Shown: positions 11,701 to 23,095 of the stretch, piece after piece | Position numbering within the stretch: position 1 is the stretch's first letter | Layout: each line of letters begins with the position of its first letter | Source of the DNA: Leptidea sinapis | Taxonomy: Eukaryota; Arthropoda; Insecta; Lepidoptera; Pieridae | NCBI RefSeq assembly: GCF_905404315.1 | Contig: NC_066292.1 | Location: 4,278,001-4,342,000, forward strand | Length of the DNA stretch: 64,000 bases | Reading direction: 5' to 3' | Position numbers and translations under genes: made by a program | Notes under the pieces: model-generated | What the model saw: the letters and a program-made list of their open reading frames with translations, nothing else | The model's database searches: none | Told to the model about the DNA's origin: nothing

Positions 11701-14103
11701 CCTCGAATTAATTAAAATTTTGCATGATAAATCATGTAAGCAATTTTAACATACTTTAAGCGACGTTATCTCAAAATCAATATCAATGCAGTTGGTATGT
11801 TTTGGCATAACTGGGCCCACTTGATAGTGTGTCAAGTTATTAAACAGCAATCGTGTCGATCATACGTTTCAGACATTCACATATTGATTATTTTTTAATT
11901 TGTAATTGAAAAAACCAGCGCTCCTACGAAGTAAGCCAACTGTCCGAATGACGCATAATCTGTAAATCTTGGTATGTTTGTTCAACTCTGTTTCACTTTT
12001 TCAACGATAAACTGCTTAACCCCAATTAGTTTGCCGGTTCTAAACCTGCATCGTCCATACCTTTTGATACTTATTAAATTTTTACATTTAAACCAAAAGT
12101 GAGTGAGATCACTTAAAACAAACAAAGTGTTTGGAACCATTGCTTACATTTATTTACTTCAAATGCCTACAAAATGTAGAGATTTGTGAAGGAAGTATAT
12201 AATATTATTACGATTAAGATATATAACGTACGCGACATAGACAACAATTGAGTCATTATCTATCTTTTATTCTCCTTCTTGCAGTGTGACACACATGAGA
12301 GATTCTACTACAAGTTTACGGTTTTATAATATATATACTACATATTGGTTTAAAAGTAGCCTGATTCTTAATCCTCAGCTAACATCGAACCCACTGCCAT
12401 CTACACCATCCTACTGTGCTGTTGCGTTAAATTATCAGAACGAAGTCCCGAATTTATGTATGGAAAGTATAATATATCGAATATTAGAAATTTTTGTTTA
12501 TATTTTATTTTCCAAATTTATGTTTACTGTTCTGGCATCACTTTTATATATAATCGCTTAGAATTGAAAATGAACTCCAGTAATCCTCCTGTTCCGTAAA
12601 ATATAGCACTGCGACCTATAAACACACTTCTTAGACCCCATTATATAGTCTTGGTTACTTCTTATATATGCAACAGTAAAACAAATCGTTTGTGCTATAA
12701 ATAAACTATGGTAAGCATTCCATAATGGCTTATGCGAGTGTTTATTTTAGTTCTCAATCAGCTGCAACGGGCGCCTGTGTTATGACCACTTTGGTCTCAG
12801 TTACTCAAGCCAAGTGCATCGTAATAGGTACATATACTATATGTACATATAACACATATATTTGTGGGTTGTTCACCTTTCTGTACTTCCTCATAGTTCG
12901 AGTACGCCCGAAGGCCTGATAATTGTACACTTCCAACTTCCATTTAAGTATATTTTTAATTAGTTCTAAATGATCATTTCCGATTCCTCGAAAGGTGTGT
13001 CCTTCTTTGTCTGAGCAATGTTTAGTGCAATTATTACAATGTAGCTGTCATCAAAGATTTAATTTAACATAGAACACGTTTTTCTCTACTTCTTTCTATT
13101 TAATTTCCTTCCTGGACACTTTAAATTCATAAATAAAATATCATACATATTATTGAACTTTGTACAGGCTTCATAATTATACGACTTATACTATAATTTT
13201 ATGGAAATCAATAGATTTAATGCGTTAAAAGCAAGCCCTTTCTTCTGCTCATATAAAGAAAAAGGATTCGGTATTTTTTAAAAGCACTAGAGATTAGGGG
13301 CATTCAACCTTTTTTTAATTTTAGAGACAGAGCGATTTGAGATTAAATAAAACAACTGCTTGAGTTGTACGAGGATTGTGTGGAATATATAATTTATTTC
13401 AGTTACACGATATATATACAAAATCCTTAAAATTAGTTACGATTTACCAATTACAATTGTTACTTAAAAAGTGTAACATCAATAAAAAGCTAGCATGGGC
13501 TTGTTTTCTTTTGGAAACATAAGAGATCTTTATATATACATATATTTTGCATTAACGTAAGTAAAGATATAAAGTATAATCGAAACACTCGAACAAGAGT
13601 GAATTCAGGCGGGGCTATCCGTATTTTCCTAATTAATATCTCAAATCATTTAAACCAGTACAACTTAATTATTTTTTTAATCTACAAACAAAATTCCAAA
13701 GATATCTTGTATATGCTTATTTTTTTTAAACAAAACATATCCTCAATCCAATTATAACAAACGAAGAATCCTTTCAGATGACCTTATCACTGTTATAAAT
13801 CTTTTAATCAAGAATTCAAGAGCTTTCTTGAGCATAATCAAATTTCAACCTTCTGCAGCCGGTATTCGTCATAAAATTGCCCAGTTAATAATAATTATTA
13901 TGAATGCTTTAAACACAAAATTAAATGTGTATTTCCTAAGTATAATCGTGACTAACTTTCGACCAGAAGACTTCTGATTTAATTCTAATCGAGATAATAT
14001 CGCGCTTAGGAGATAGCTTATAGAGCGCTTGCTATAAATGGACGGAATGCTAATATTTATACTCAGATAGTTCGATTGTACATAGCATAGTAGAAGCAAA
14101 TTA
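8741..14103. other. Long non-coding stretch with one small repeat
   Basis: AT-rich. Apart from the 120-bp repeat at 9481-9600, I recognise no exon, RNA gene or mobile element. Small open frames (12286-12561, 12725-12919, 13869-14099) lack domains and splice context. A perfect 9-bp-arm hairpin GTACATATA-C-TATATGTAC sits at 12828-12846. Confidence 0.35.
9481..9600 (+). repeat. Repeat F, copy 1 of 2
   Basis: About 115 bp shared with 57557-57665 in the same direction: CTAACACAAAGT, GTAAGACGTAGCTT, CGCACAC and CCTGTTTTCATCGGTTGTCT blocks in the same order. No coding or structural feature identifies its class. Confidence 0.6.
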
Positions 14104-14398
14104 TCTAATATATAAAATTCTCATGTCGCGGTGTTTGTAGTTAAACTCCTCCGAAACGGCTTGACCGATTCTCATGAAATTTTGAGTGCATATTGGGTAG
14201 GTCTGAGAATCGGACAACATCTATTTTCCATCTCCCTAAATGTTAAGGGTGGTCCACGCCTTTTTTTTTAACTTTGTTTAATTATGAGTCAGCATTAAAA
14301 AATACATACAACTTCAAATTTTCACCCATCTACGATCAACAGTTAGTTTTGTATCGCGCTTTTAATATCGGCAATACAACGTTTGCTGGGTCAGCTAG
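14104..14398 (+). mobile_element. Non-autonomous Helitron
   Basis: Starts with TCTAATATATAAAATTCTC directly after an A and ends with GCTGGGTCAGCTAG directly before a T, the A|T insertion of Helitrons with 5' TC and 3' CTAG ends. The early part contains AACTCCTCCGAAACGGC, a block I associate with insect Helitrons. At 295 bp it has no Rep/helicase coding capacity. Confidence 0.8.
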
Positions 14399-14738
14399 TA
14401 TTTTATTATAATTTAATCCAGAGACCATTGTCTAAAACACAGCTTTACACATATATGCAAAATTTTTTTTTGCTTGTTATGCTTGTAAATCGTAACTATT
14501 CATCAGGTCATTTATAGTGGTAAGTTCACGTTCACTGTATACAGAAAAGGCCAAAATAACCTTTCATTCAGTAAAAATAATGTTCCTTAGACGCCCGACC
14601 AACACAACAAGAATAATCTGGAGTTCTACCTAAAGTAGAAGGAAAAGGAAGGTGTATGGAAATCAATAGGTTACTTATGGGATACCTACCCTCGCTGATG
14701 TAGGCTTTCTTTCAGCTTATTGTAACTGGATTTTTTTT

Positions 14739-14986
14739 AATGAAAATAAGGGACGACACGTTAATGGTAATTGATACGCGCTACCCATTACAATGCAGTG
14801 CCGCTCAGGATTGTTGAAAAACCCAAAAATTCTGAGCGGCACTACAATTGCGCTCGTCACCATGAGGCATAAGATGTTAAGTCTTATTTGCCCGGTAATT
14901 TCACGAGCTACGGCGCCATTCAGACCGAAACACAGTAATGTTTACACTGTCTTGTTCTTCCTGTGCAAGGGAGCCTCCCACTGGTA
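14739..14986 (-). repeat. Family A repeat with internal deletion
   Basis: Matches family A from ATGAAAATAAGGGACGACACG to GAGCCTCCCACTGGT. It lacks roughly 60 bp between the CAGTAATG hairpin and the TGTGCAAGGGAGCC head. The large GCCGCTCAG hairpin is intact. Confidence 0.8.
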
Positions 14987-17648
14987 AAAACTGGATATCT
15001 GGACTCCTTTGACAAACAGAGTAAAAGAAATCGAATTTGATTAAATAAATAAAACAGATGCGGAAAAACTTTCAATGCAGTGAATTGTTTGTTAGGAGAC
15101 AAAGCAAAAACACGTATGCTCGTAGTTGTGCATTAGTTGTGACACTTCAACACGTCGAGAACACTTCGTAGCTTCCAAGGAAACTTGACAAACAGACTTG
15201 GTTTGTCTTATATATATTAGTTTACATAATTTACAAGCTAAATTTAGCTTCAGTACAAGATATCTACTCAGATTTGATATTTTGAATTGAATTATACTAT
15301 ACCTCATAGAAGGACTCTTATTTTAATTTAATATTTCTTTTTCATTTATGCCATTTTTAGAAGAGGAATGTATATTTACTTATTGAAATAAATTAGTCTA
15401 TATTGTTATTATGCTCCTCTACTAATCGTGATTAATTAACTCGTTTTTGAAATAACACGAAAACAAATTAAAAAAGTATGTTTAAATAAGTATGAAGTTA
15501 AATAGATTTAATTTCAAGTAGATACTGTGGAAAATAAATAGTAAATTGTTATAATATGTGTATTGGTATTAAAAGTAATAGATCACTTATTTACACCTGC
15601 GCTCTAAAAAGAATTCGTTGAGGCATCGACTCGCATGAATAATGCCCGTAGAAGTGACAAAAATACCCGTCGTCACATTCCGTTTATTTCTGTTATGTAG
15701 AGTAACAGCGCAGGACACGAATGGTCTAAATCGCGATGAATAGCTGTGATAAACTTGTTGACAATATTTACGTGTTCACCGGAAAACAACTTGCGAAACT
15801 TACGATGTGAAGTTTGATATCAGAGTAGTTAGTTCCTTACCTACCTATTGTAACTGTAGAACGCGTACGCAGTTTTAATGCGTAGAAGTCAAAACCATGG
15901 TCTCATTGGCGGGGGGCGTGGGGGGCTTACCAAATCCGAGTATGTGTTTAGGCTTTTATATTGTATGAATCGCAAGGTGCGATTTTTTTTTTTTTTGTAA
16001 TCGCAATCTAGGCGACTGCGTCTTTATTGTGTGATTATTACCATTTCAGAAACTTAACTTTATATTGATGATACAATATTGTAGTAAAAAATATAAAGTG
16101 CCTTATATTATAATTAATTAAATAGAAAACGCCTAACTGTAAGAATGATTACAAAAAATATATGGGTACATACTTACATAACAAGATTTCTTATCAAATT
16201 ATTATTATTAACAAACTATGCATATTATAGAATTGAGTTATTTGTTTTTTTGAAAATTTATGTACATATTTCGCCTAACGTTCATTCCCCGGACTTTGAA
16301 TATGAATTTTATGACTTATGGTCGTAGAGTTGGTATGTTTTTTTGACTCACATTGTATCTGTTCTTAATGATAGAGTAGAAATATACCAGTTATTATTGG
16401 TAGGTATGTGATTTCGCGAAACTTGGAGAAAATATACATTTCCAATCACTGATTACAATCAATACGACAAAAATTTGAAAAAAGTTTATCCAACTGTAGT
16501 ATTCCTGTTAGGTTTACGCCAAAAATGTTACCCATTAAACTTTTAGTTAATTACGCATTTACACAGCCGAGTTACAAAACAAAACGAACAAGGTGCTGGA
16601 GTAAATCGGATCGGCTCTCAAGTTCACAGCAGATTTATGAGAGCATCTGCACACGCCATCTCTTTGTGCGTCATTGGTAAATGTAGTTTACTAATACGTG
16701 AATGTTTGTTTAAGAAAGCATGAATCATTTGTAACAAGGATAGCGTAAGGACGAAAGTATTTCAAATAATTTGAGGTTGAACATTCAGTTTAGGGCAAAA
16801 AATGTATTATTTTCTATAGCTTATGTTTCATTAATCAAAAGATATTAAAACTTGTTTATATAAAATACCTTTTAAACGATTAAAACGCGTAATTAAACTG
16901 TATTTTTACAATTAAGTGTTTGCGTTAAATTTAAATTTTTATCATTATTTTATTTAACCCGACGTTTCGTGATCTTTGCAGAGCACGTTATCAGGAGGAC
17001 CCTGTACTTTACACATAAAACCTAATGTAAAAATACGGTAACAATAAGACGCGTTTTAATCCTTTAAAAAGTATTTTATTGAAATGTGTAACACTCGCGT
17101 TAAACAATGAAGTTACTATATTGTAAGTTACTGCCAAAAGTATTAATTACCTACTTATTATAGTCTAGTATGATATTATAACAAAATATTACAGCTTGTC
17201 TGTCATCTTTGTTTTAGTAAATAAATATTTCTAAGCTGTTCTCTGTATGTAAGGTTTTGTTTTACTGCACTTGGTCTGTGAATATAATTATAGTGTAGTT
17301 ATGACTTAAATAACCATCCTAGTTTTGGTGCAACCTTCGTTTTGAGTTGCTGTATATTTTTAGATGGTCTCAATTTTTTTGTTATAATATTTAATCCTGT
17401 TTGCTATTATGCGTCTGTGAGTACACAAATTTATGCCCAAGGATTTATAATGGGAAGTAACAGACGGTAATGTATACCGATACACTGGAAAATTTGAGTA
17501 TAAACAGTGACACATCACTATACGACCGTACGGTGCCGGGATAAGATCTCAACTGAATCGTTGTGCTGAAATCTCATCACTTTGAGAATGTCTCATGACT
17601 TATGAGGGTATGTGCCATCTAGAGGGACCTCTATTTCAATATTGAAAT
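14987..17648. other. Long non-coding stretch
   Basis: AT-rich, without a supported gene. A CCCGACGTTTCGTGATCTTTG block at about 16959 resembles fragments common in lepidopteran repeats, but I cannot assign it. Small open frames at 14920-15307 and 16145-16327 show no domain. Confidence 0.35.
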
Positions 17649-17955
17649 TACCAGTGGGAGACTCCTTTGCACAGGATGCCAGCTAGATTATGGGTACCAC
17701 AACGGCGCCTATTTCTGCCGTGAAGTAGTAATATGTAAGCATTACTGTATTTCGGTCTGAAGGGCGCCGTAGCTAGTGAAATTACTGGGCAAATGAGGCT
17801 TAACATCTTATGTCTCAAGGTGACGAGCGCAATTGTAGTGCCGCTCTGAATTTTTGGGTTTTTTTAGAATCCTGAGCGACATTGTAATGGGCATGGCGTA
17901 TCAATTACCATCAGCTGAACGTCCTGCACGTCTCGTCCCTCATTATCATTTAAAA
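17649..17955 (+). repeat. Family A repeat, full length
   Basis: Runs from ACCAGTGGGAGACTCC to CGTCCCTCATTATCATTT and an A-run. Both hairpin regions are present. Confidence 0.85.
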
Positions 17956-18026
17956 AAAAAGATCATGTTATCTTTGAATAGATGTGTATAACCTCAGATG
18001 CAGCACCGCCTTGTCTTGAGACTTTT

Positions 18027-18296
18027 CCAGTGGGAGGCTCCTTTAGCAGCGCTACAGGGTGCCGGATAGATTATAGGTACCACAACTGCGCCTATTTCTG
18101 CCGTGAAGCAGTAATGTGTAAGCATTAATGTGTTTCGGTCTGAAGGGCGCCGTAGCTAGCGAAATTACTGGGAAAATGAGACTTAACATTTTATGTCTCA
18201 AGGTGACGAGAACAATTGTAGTGCCGGTCAGAATTATTGGAATTTTCAAGAATGCCGAGCTGAACGTCCTGCTCGTCTCGTCCCTTACTGTCATAA
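18027..18296 (+). repeat. Family A repeat next to an exon
   Basis: Head CCAGTGGGAGGCTCC, tail CGTCCCTTACTGTCATAAAA. The head has a short extra AGCAGCGCTACA and about 45 bp are missing before the tail. It ends about 42 bp upstream of the splice acceptor of the exon at 18343. Confidence 0.8.
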
Positions 18297-18342
18297 AATA
18301 AGCTTATCTTCACTCGTCTTAATTAAGTAACGGTTATTCCAG

Positions 18343-18570
18343 GCAACCCAAACGACAAAGTCCTGTACGGGCGCCCCAACAAGCGGCGCAGTGCGTCATT
18401 CCCCGCGCCCCGCTCGCTGGACCGGCGCCACTCGCTGCGTATCTTCGGCTCCTCCAGCAAGTATCTCCAGCGGTGCGCGTCCACTCGCAGCCTGCACCAC
18501 AAACACGCAAACACAACTGACAGCTCCTCGTCTACAGACTATCCGCCGAGCGTTGAATCTGCCTCGCCCA
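18343..18570 (+). CDS. Ser/Arg-rich protein of unknown function, internal exon
   Basis: Acceptor TTATTCCAG lies just before 18343 and donor GTAAGT follows 18570. The exon needs one base from an upstream exon and passes one base on, and the frame joins cleanly to 19376. It encodes about 75 residues, including NKRRSASFPAPRSLDRRHSL and later TRSLHHKHANTTDSSSS, basic and Ser-rich with several RRxS-like sites that kinases could use. It is far more GC-rich than its surroundings, which supports coding. The upstream exons and start codon are not recognised. They may lie to the left of the window or in its first 18 kb. Confidence 0.7.
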
Positions 18571-18931
18571 GTAAGTTGACATTTAACAATAAAATCGGGA
18601 AACATACTTGTTTTAAATGCATAACGTACATGTACTTATCTAAGACGCTACGATCTTTTTCTGGAAGAAACAGCGAAAAAAATATACTCTAGCTCTCCTA
18701 TTTTCGCTTTTTTTTAAATACAATATATTGTATCAACGTACATTTCATTGCTGTAAAATAATCATAAATCAGTCTCAGGATGCCCGATAGTTTTAATAAT
18801 CTGCGATTGAATATTAAGATTTGCAGCGAAGCCTTTTTAATAGAACCTTCACGTTTGTTTATACAAAACGTCTAAAAAATGAACTTAGATATTTAAAATT
18901 TTACCTACTTAATAAATCTACTACACAAATA

Positions 18932-19062
18932 AAATTTGAAAAACAAAATTTTATGAACCATGCGGGACTCAAACCCAAAACCTCCGGCGTTCCGTGCCGG
19001 TGCTCTAACCAACTGAGCCAAACGTTCGAGTCCCGCATCCTTCATAAAATTTTATTTGTGTA
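18932..19062 (-). repeat. tRNA-like core inside an inverted repeat
   Basis: On the minus strand there is a tRNA-like body: D-arm GGCTCAGTTGGTTAGAGC, anticodon stem-loop CCGGC-ACGGAAC-GCCGG, and T-arm-like GGGTTTGAGTCCC. ATGCGGGACTC at one end pairs perfectly with GAGTCCCGCAT at the other. The pairing goes on outward through TTATGAA/TTCATAA and ACACAAATAAAATTT/AAATTTTATTTGTGT, with a 13-bp insertion in one arm. No proper acceptor stem is present, so I do not call a working tRNA. It is probably a tRNA-derived mobile element, sitting in an intron. Confidence 0.65.
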
Positions 19063-19159
19063 TTAATCCTAGAAGTGAGTTTATATCTACATACTTAAAA
19101 TTACTAGTCTTACCTACTAGTCAGAAAAAAGAAGGGCCATATAGTAAAATTAAATAGCC

Positions 19160-19340
19160 ATTTATAATGTTAGAAGGGATATCGACAAGAGGCTCAGATG
19201 TAATGTGAAAAAGGTGCCCCGAGGACATCCGCCATACCAGAAAACAAGTGTTGTGTAGCCAACCTCTAAGCTGACGGGCCTCTCTGAAGGTCCCTATCTC
19301 GTATAATTATTCGGTAATGCAGCAGCCGGCAATTAACGCA
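19160..19340. repeat. Degenerate interspersed repeat
   Basis: Shares an order of short blocks with 23340-23500: GACAAGAGGCTCA/GCAAGAGGCTCA, CAT/GTCC with ACCAGAA, then GTGTTGTGTAG, then a TAATTATT-GCAGC block. It is a heavily mutated repeat inside the intron before the exon at 19376. Confidence 0.4.
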
Positions 19341-19375
19341 TGTATTTCTTAATCATATCCTCTTTTTAATTTCAG

Positions 19376-19530
19376 AAAAAGTGTCGTTGCTCTCCCGCTT
19401 ATTCAGACGAAGCGGCCGCAGCAAGCAAACGCGCGCGACTAGCACGTTCTCGGCACAGTTCCCGCCCACCGAGTGGTTCAACTCCAAGGCGGTACATCTG
19501 CACTGTGTCGCCACACAGACAGATTCTAAG
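19376..19530 (+). CDS. Ser/Arg-rich protein of unknown function, internal exon
   Basis: Acceptor TTTCAG precedes 19376 and donor GTAATG follows 19530. With the base carried over from the previous exon it reads KKVSLLSRLFRRSGRSKQ and then FPPTEWFNSKAVHLHCV, ending ATQTDSK at phase 0. This is the most ordered-looking part of the visible protein, with W, F and V residues; the rest is Ser/Asn-rich. The opposite-strand and other-frame open frames here are shadows. Confidence 0.7.
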
Positions 19531-20444
19531 GTAATGCCACTTATTATCATTTACTGTTTGGGGTTGTGTCACTTAAATCCGTGAATATTCTACCGCATCA
19601 CAACACATCTCTTTTTCATTCCCACAATATTGTAAATGCGGATGACGAGGCTATAACTATCCTTTCGCAGCTGGAGTTTTCTGTACCTTATTCACGCCCT
19701 TAAGGACCACACTATAAATTATTCAATTAATAATAATTATATCGAATGAATGTAAGACAATTTAATCTGAGGAATTTATTGCAGCAGTCGAGAAATCACA
19801 AGTGTTAAGTCCGGTAAACGATAGTGAGCATTATTTTTCGAAGTAACCCTAGTGATAGGTAGGTAACTGAAAACGCTACCGAAAGAAATAAATTTCATGT
19901 TTGGCACAATTCGCTTAAAATATTAACCAATAAAACGAGCGTAAGAGGTACCTTACGTGCCTTTTTCGAACATATCCACGTCATATTGACTTGCAAACAC
20001 CGCGCAAGGTAACTCTATCCGTAGTTTGAATTAATGATGAATGAAGAAAGTATGGAACGCCACACTTTCAGATGGTGAGGATGATATTATATCCGTTTTT
20101 AGTCAGGTCAAATAGCACTTGGGAACAGTACCGTACAATGCATTTAAAAAAGCGACGTCTTAATGACGGAGGATAATATAAATAAAACACAGCTACCAAA
20201 CAGAATAAACTCGGATAACACCCAATCATGGAAAGATGTGCCATGTCCGCTGCTTGATAGTACGAAATATTACCTAACTGGTTCATCAATAGCATAAATT
20301 TATATATTAAAGTTTTTATTACACTTAATAAAGTATTTTTATATTAAAAAGACATTTTGTTATTTATTAAAGTGATTATCGAAAACAAAATTTAATTTGT
20401 GATGAGAAGATATATTTTTTTAATTGAAAATAATTTGTTTCCAG
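19531..20444. other. Intron, nothing recognised
   Basis: It runs between a GTAATG donor and a TTTCCAG acceptor. No repeat or exon is recognised inside it. Confidence 0.5.
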
Positions 20445-22301
20445 GAATCCTTGCAGAGTCATGCATCCTACGTTTCATCGTACTACGACGGTTCGGAGAT
20501 CAGCAACCGATCATCGACACTGCCCAGAAGGCATAAACGACATCTTTCAACCGAATCAGGCATTGCAGGTTCGGTCCACTACGACCACTCTCCAGGACGA
20601 CACTCCAGTCCCAGTTCAGGAAGCCTACCTAGATCCACACTGAGCAGGAGTTCTACAAATAAGACAATTCTAGACCATTTTGGGTCGCCACAAAGATCTA
20701 GCGACTCTAAATTAAGAGAAAGTTCCAGTGGGAGTTTAAGACGAGTAGATTATTCAGATCACGTGATGTCAACTAGCGGCCCGTCTAGTTTAGAGAGCAC
20801 GACTACACAGCGGACACCAAGAAAAGATAGTCGAAACGCACTGTCCGATCAAAACTCGCCATTGAAGAGGAACTATAATACAGGAAGCAGCAGCGGTCAT
20901 TCCAGTCTCGAATCACACATTTCAGACCGAACGTTGAAACCTTCACCTAGTCATAATAATGGAGCACCGGGGCTAAGCAGAGCACAGTCGCTAGTAAAAG
21001 TACAAAGCTTACAGAGTTCCCCTAAGAGCTTACACAAGTATAGAACAAAGCCACCTATAGTGGGAGGAGAAACAGTAAAAAATGGCAAAAATACTTCACC
21101 GAGAACTTCTCCAAAAAACTGCCCAAGTACACCCAAAAAACCTACAACTCCATTGCACAATAAAAATCTAGGAGCTAAAGGTGAGAATCCTGCTACTACA
21201 ATGCTCGCAAGTTCAAACTCTAACAATTCAATAACATTGAAGGTAACAACAAACACCCTATCGCAAAACGGAGGAACAAATACGAAAGTATACGTACAAA
21301 ACTCACCGGTACGATCGGTAATAACGTTCGAGAACGGCAAAGTTACTGAAACGAGTAATGGTAGTAATATTTATATAATTAACGACGACCGCCAAGTAGT
21401 ATCAGTGTCCCAAAACGGTTTGTCCAACGGAACCAAAAACCCTAAAGATACTTCCTTTGATGTATCTGTTGAGAATAATAAGCCAAAATTCAAGGAAACA
21501 GACTCAGCTAAGGTTCAGGACAACAAATTCAATAAAAATTCCATGAATGAAGCGAGCATGAATAATAACCGAAAATTGTCTTTACAAGTAGGTTCAAATA
21601 ACAATAACAGTTTTGTATACAAAAACCAGCTGAATAATACAAATGACATAACATCAAACCCACAATCACCTGCTATTCACAATAATATTCACAACGTAGA
21701 AGCATTGACTAACAGCAATCCGTCAACTCCAACAAAAAGCTACGACAATATAATTGGTTCTTTAGGAAGCTTGCGGTACCAAAAAAACTCTTTAATATCA
21801 GGTAATACTGGAATGCAAACAAATTTCAATTCTAACAGTGAACTTAAAAGCGTCGATTTATTAAAGAAGGCAGCTGCATTACAAATGCTAAATGGTCTTC
21901 CAAACAATAGAATGAGTTCAGAATCAATAGCAAACCTACTGACAAAGGGCATTGATCCAAAACAAACAGTTTTAGGTTCAGAACCTAATCTGGCACTCAA
22001 AAATCAGGATTCATTTAAAGATGTAAATACATCTTCAGAAAAACTTAATGGTATTGATACAAAACAAAAAAGGTACAGTTTAAGCCAAGACGGCAAGAAA
22101 GACAATCAGGATTTTTACAACTTTCCAAGTCTAAGTGACTTGAGCTTTAACTTTACTAGTTTAGCTGCACAGAAGATTTTAAAAGGTGTGAGTATCAATA
22201 GTGTGGATACATTAGTCGAGCTTAACATGGCTGCAAATCATTCAGATAAACAAAATAATTGTGATGTCAATGGTGTGTGTACGGATTTTGGTCTTGTATA
22301 G
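20445..22301 (+). CDS. Ser/Asn-rich low-complexity protein, terminal exon
   Basis: The last exon starts after TTTCCAG and is open for 618 codons to TAG at 22299-22301, in frame with the two exons upstream. The in-frame ATG at 20424 lies in the intron and is not the start. The product is strongly polar: Ser-rich blocks (SSSGSLRR, SSGHSSLES), SPxK/TPxK-like sites (TSPRTSPKN, STPKKPTTPL), then long Asn-rich stretches (NNNNSF). No catalytic domain, membrane segment or signal is seen. The final 60 residues differ: FPSLSDLSFNFTSLAAQKIL followed by KGVSINSVDTLVELNMAA is hydrophobic and regular, like a short binding motif or amphipathic helix. It could be a cytoplasmic scaffold or adaptor; I do not recognise the family. 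Confidence 0.8.
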   Translation, partial: ESLQSHASYVSSYYDGSEISNRSSTLPRRHKRHLSTESGIAGSVHYDHSPGRHSSPSSGSLPRSTLSRSSTNKTILDHFGSPQRSSDSKLRESSSGSLRRVDYSDHVMSTSGPSSLESTTTQRTPRKDSRNALSDQNSPLKRNYNTGSSSGHSSLESHISDRTLKPSPSHNNGAPGLSRAQSLVKVQSLQSSPKSLHKYRTKPPIVGGETVKNGKNTSPRTSPKNCPSTPKKPTTPLHNKNLGAKGENPATTMLASSNSNNSITLKVTTNTLSQNGGTNTKVYVQNSPVRSVITFENGKVTETSNGSNIYIINDDRQVVSVSQNGLSNGTKNPKDTSFDVSVENNKPKFKETDSAKVQDNKFNKNSMNEASMNNNRKLSLQVGSNNNNSFVYKNQLNNTNDITSNPQSPAIHNNIHNVEALTNSNPSTPTKSYDNIIGSLGSLRYQKNSLISGNTGMQTNFNSNSELKSVDLLKKAAALQMLNGLPNNRMSSESIANLLTKGIDPKQTVLGSEPNLALKNQDSFKDVNTSSEKLNGIDTKQKRYSLSQDGKKDNQDFYNFPSLSDLSFNFTSLAAQKILKGVSINSVDTLVELNMAANHSDKQNNCDVNGVCTDFGLV

Positions 22302-23095
22302 TCGTAATGATAAATACTTTTATGAAATGTACAATAGTAGACTTAATAATATAATATGATATAAGCTAGATATTAACAAGTAATAACAAAACTAGATATG
22401 CACTACATAATTTTAGTAGGTATTCTCTTATATTTTGTACTCTTTTAATTCAGAGTGTAAGTAATCTGTCATTATATCCTATGAAATTTAGTCACTGTAC
22501 TCAATACTAATTTATTACCTTAATGTGTTTTCAGTAACTTCATACACTTATATAAATTATCTGCTATATTATTATAGAATTGTATTTAAAGGATTGTACG
22601 ACAATAAGTCATTGTGGCCTGAAATAAGCCATCCAGATATGAAATTTAGTGCCTAAAATAGTAAAAATAATTATTCTGTCAGTATTTATAGCATGTTATC
22701 TATTATCCACTAACCCTTAGTACATATCTATAAATATCAGATTCTCTAATTTACCTTTGGAATAACTGCACTTCATTTTGTGCCATCATATTTCCAGTGC
22801 AAGAGCTGAGTACAAAGTAGACTACCTTTTCATGAAAACAGATTCCATCCAATGATGGGAATTTAGGAATGAGATAATGTCAAGTTTAAGTGCCATAAAC
22901 ATAATGTATTTGGGAGATGAGAATCAGGCAATGGATTGGAATATTTTTATGTTATTTGGTCAGCACTTAGTGTTGTACCATTGGTAATATTTATTTACTA
23001 GGAAATGTAATCGAAAGTCAATGCATTTTAGTGTAAGGTTTCAGTTACGCCATTTGTAAAAATGTATTAACAATAAAAAGTTGATGCTTTATATA
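22302..23095 (+). other. 3' untranslated region with poly(A) signal
   Basis: AT-rich sequence following the stop codon. AATAAA stands at 23072-23077 in ACAATAAAAAGTTG, the best candidate cleavage signal for the gene ending at 22301. No other gene or repeat is recognised in it. Confidence 0.55.

Noticed and set aside
12286..12561. 91-codon open frame
   Set aside because: AT-rich composition, no domain, no splice or promoter context.
16590..16680. Candidate exon ending in a GTAAATG donor
   Set aside because: Short, no pyrimidine tract before the only nearby AG, and no recognisable protein.
18323..18605. Several overlapping open frames on both strands
   Set aside because: They are shadows of the GC-rich exon 18343-18570, whose frame is fixed by its splice sites and by the join to 19376.
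18958..19040. Possible tRNA-Ser gene on the minus strand
   Set aside because: Anticodon arm is good, but the acceptor stem is missing and the ends form an extended palindrome.
20951..22000. Minus-strand open frames of 86-129 codons
   Set aside because: Antisense shadows of the long terminal exon; no start context or domain.
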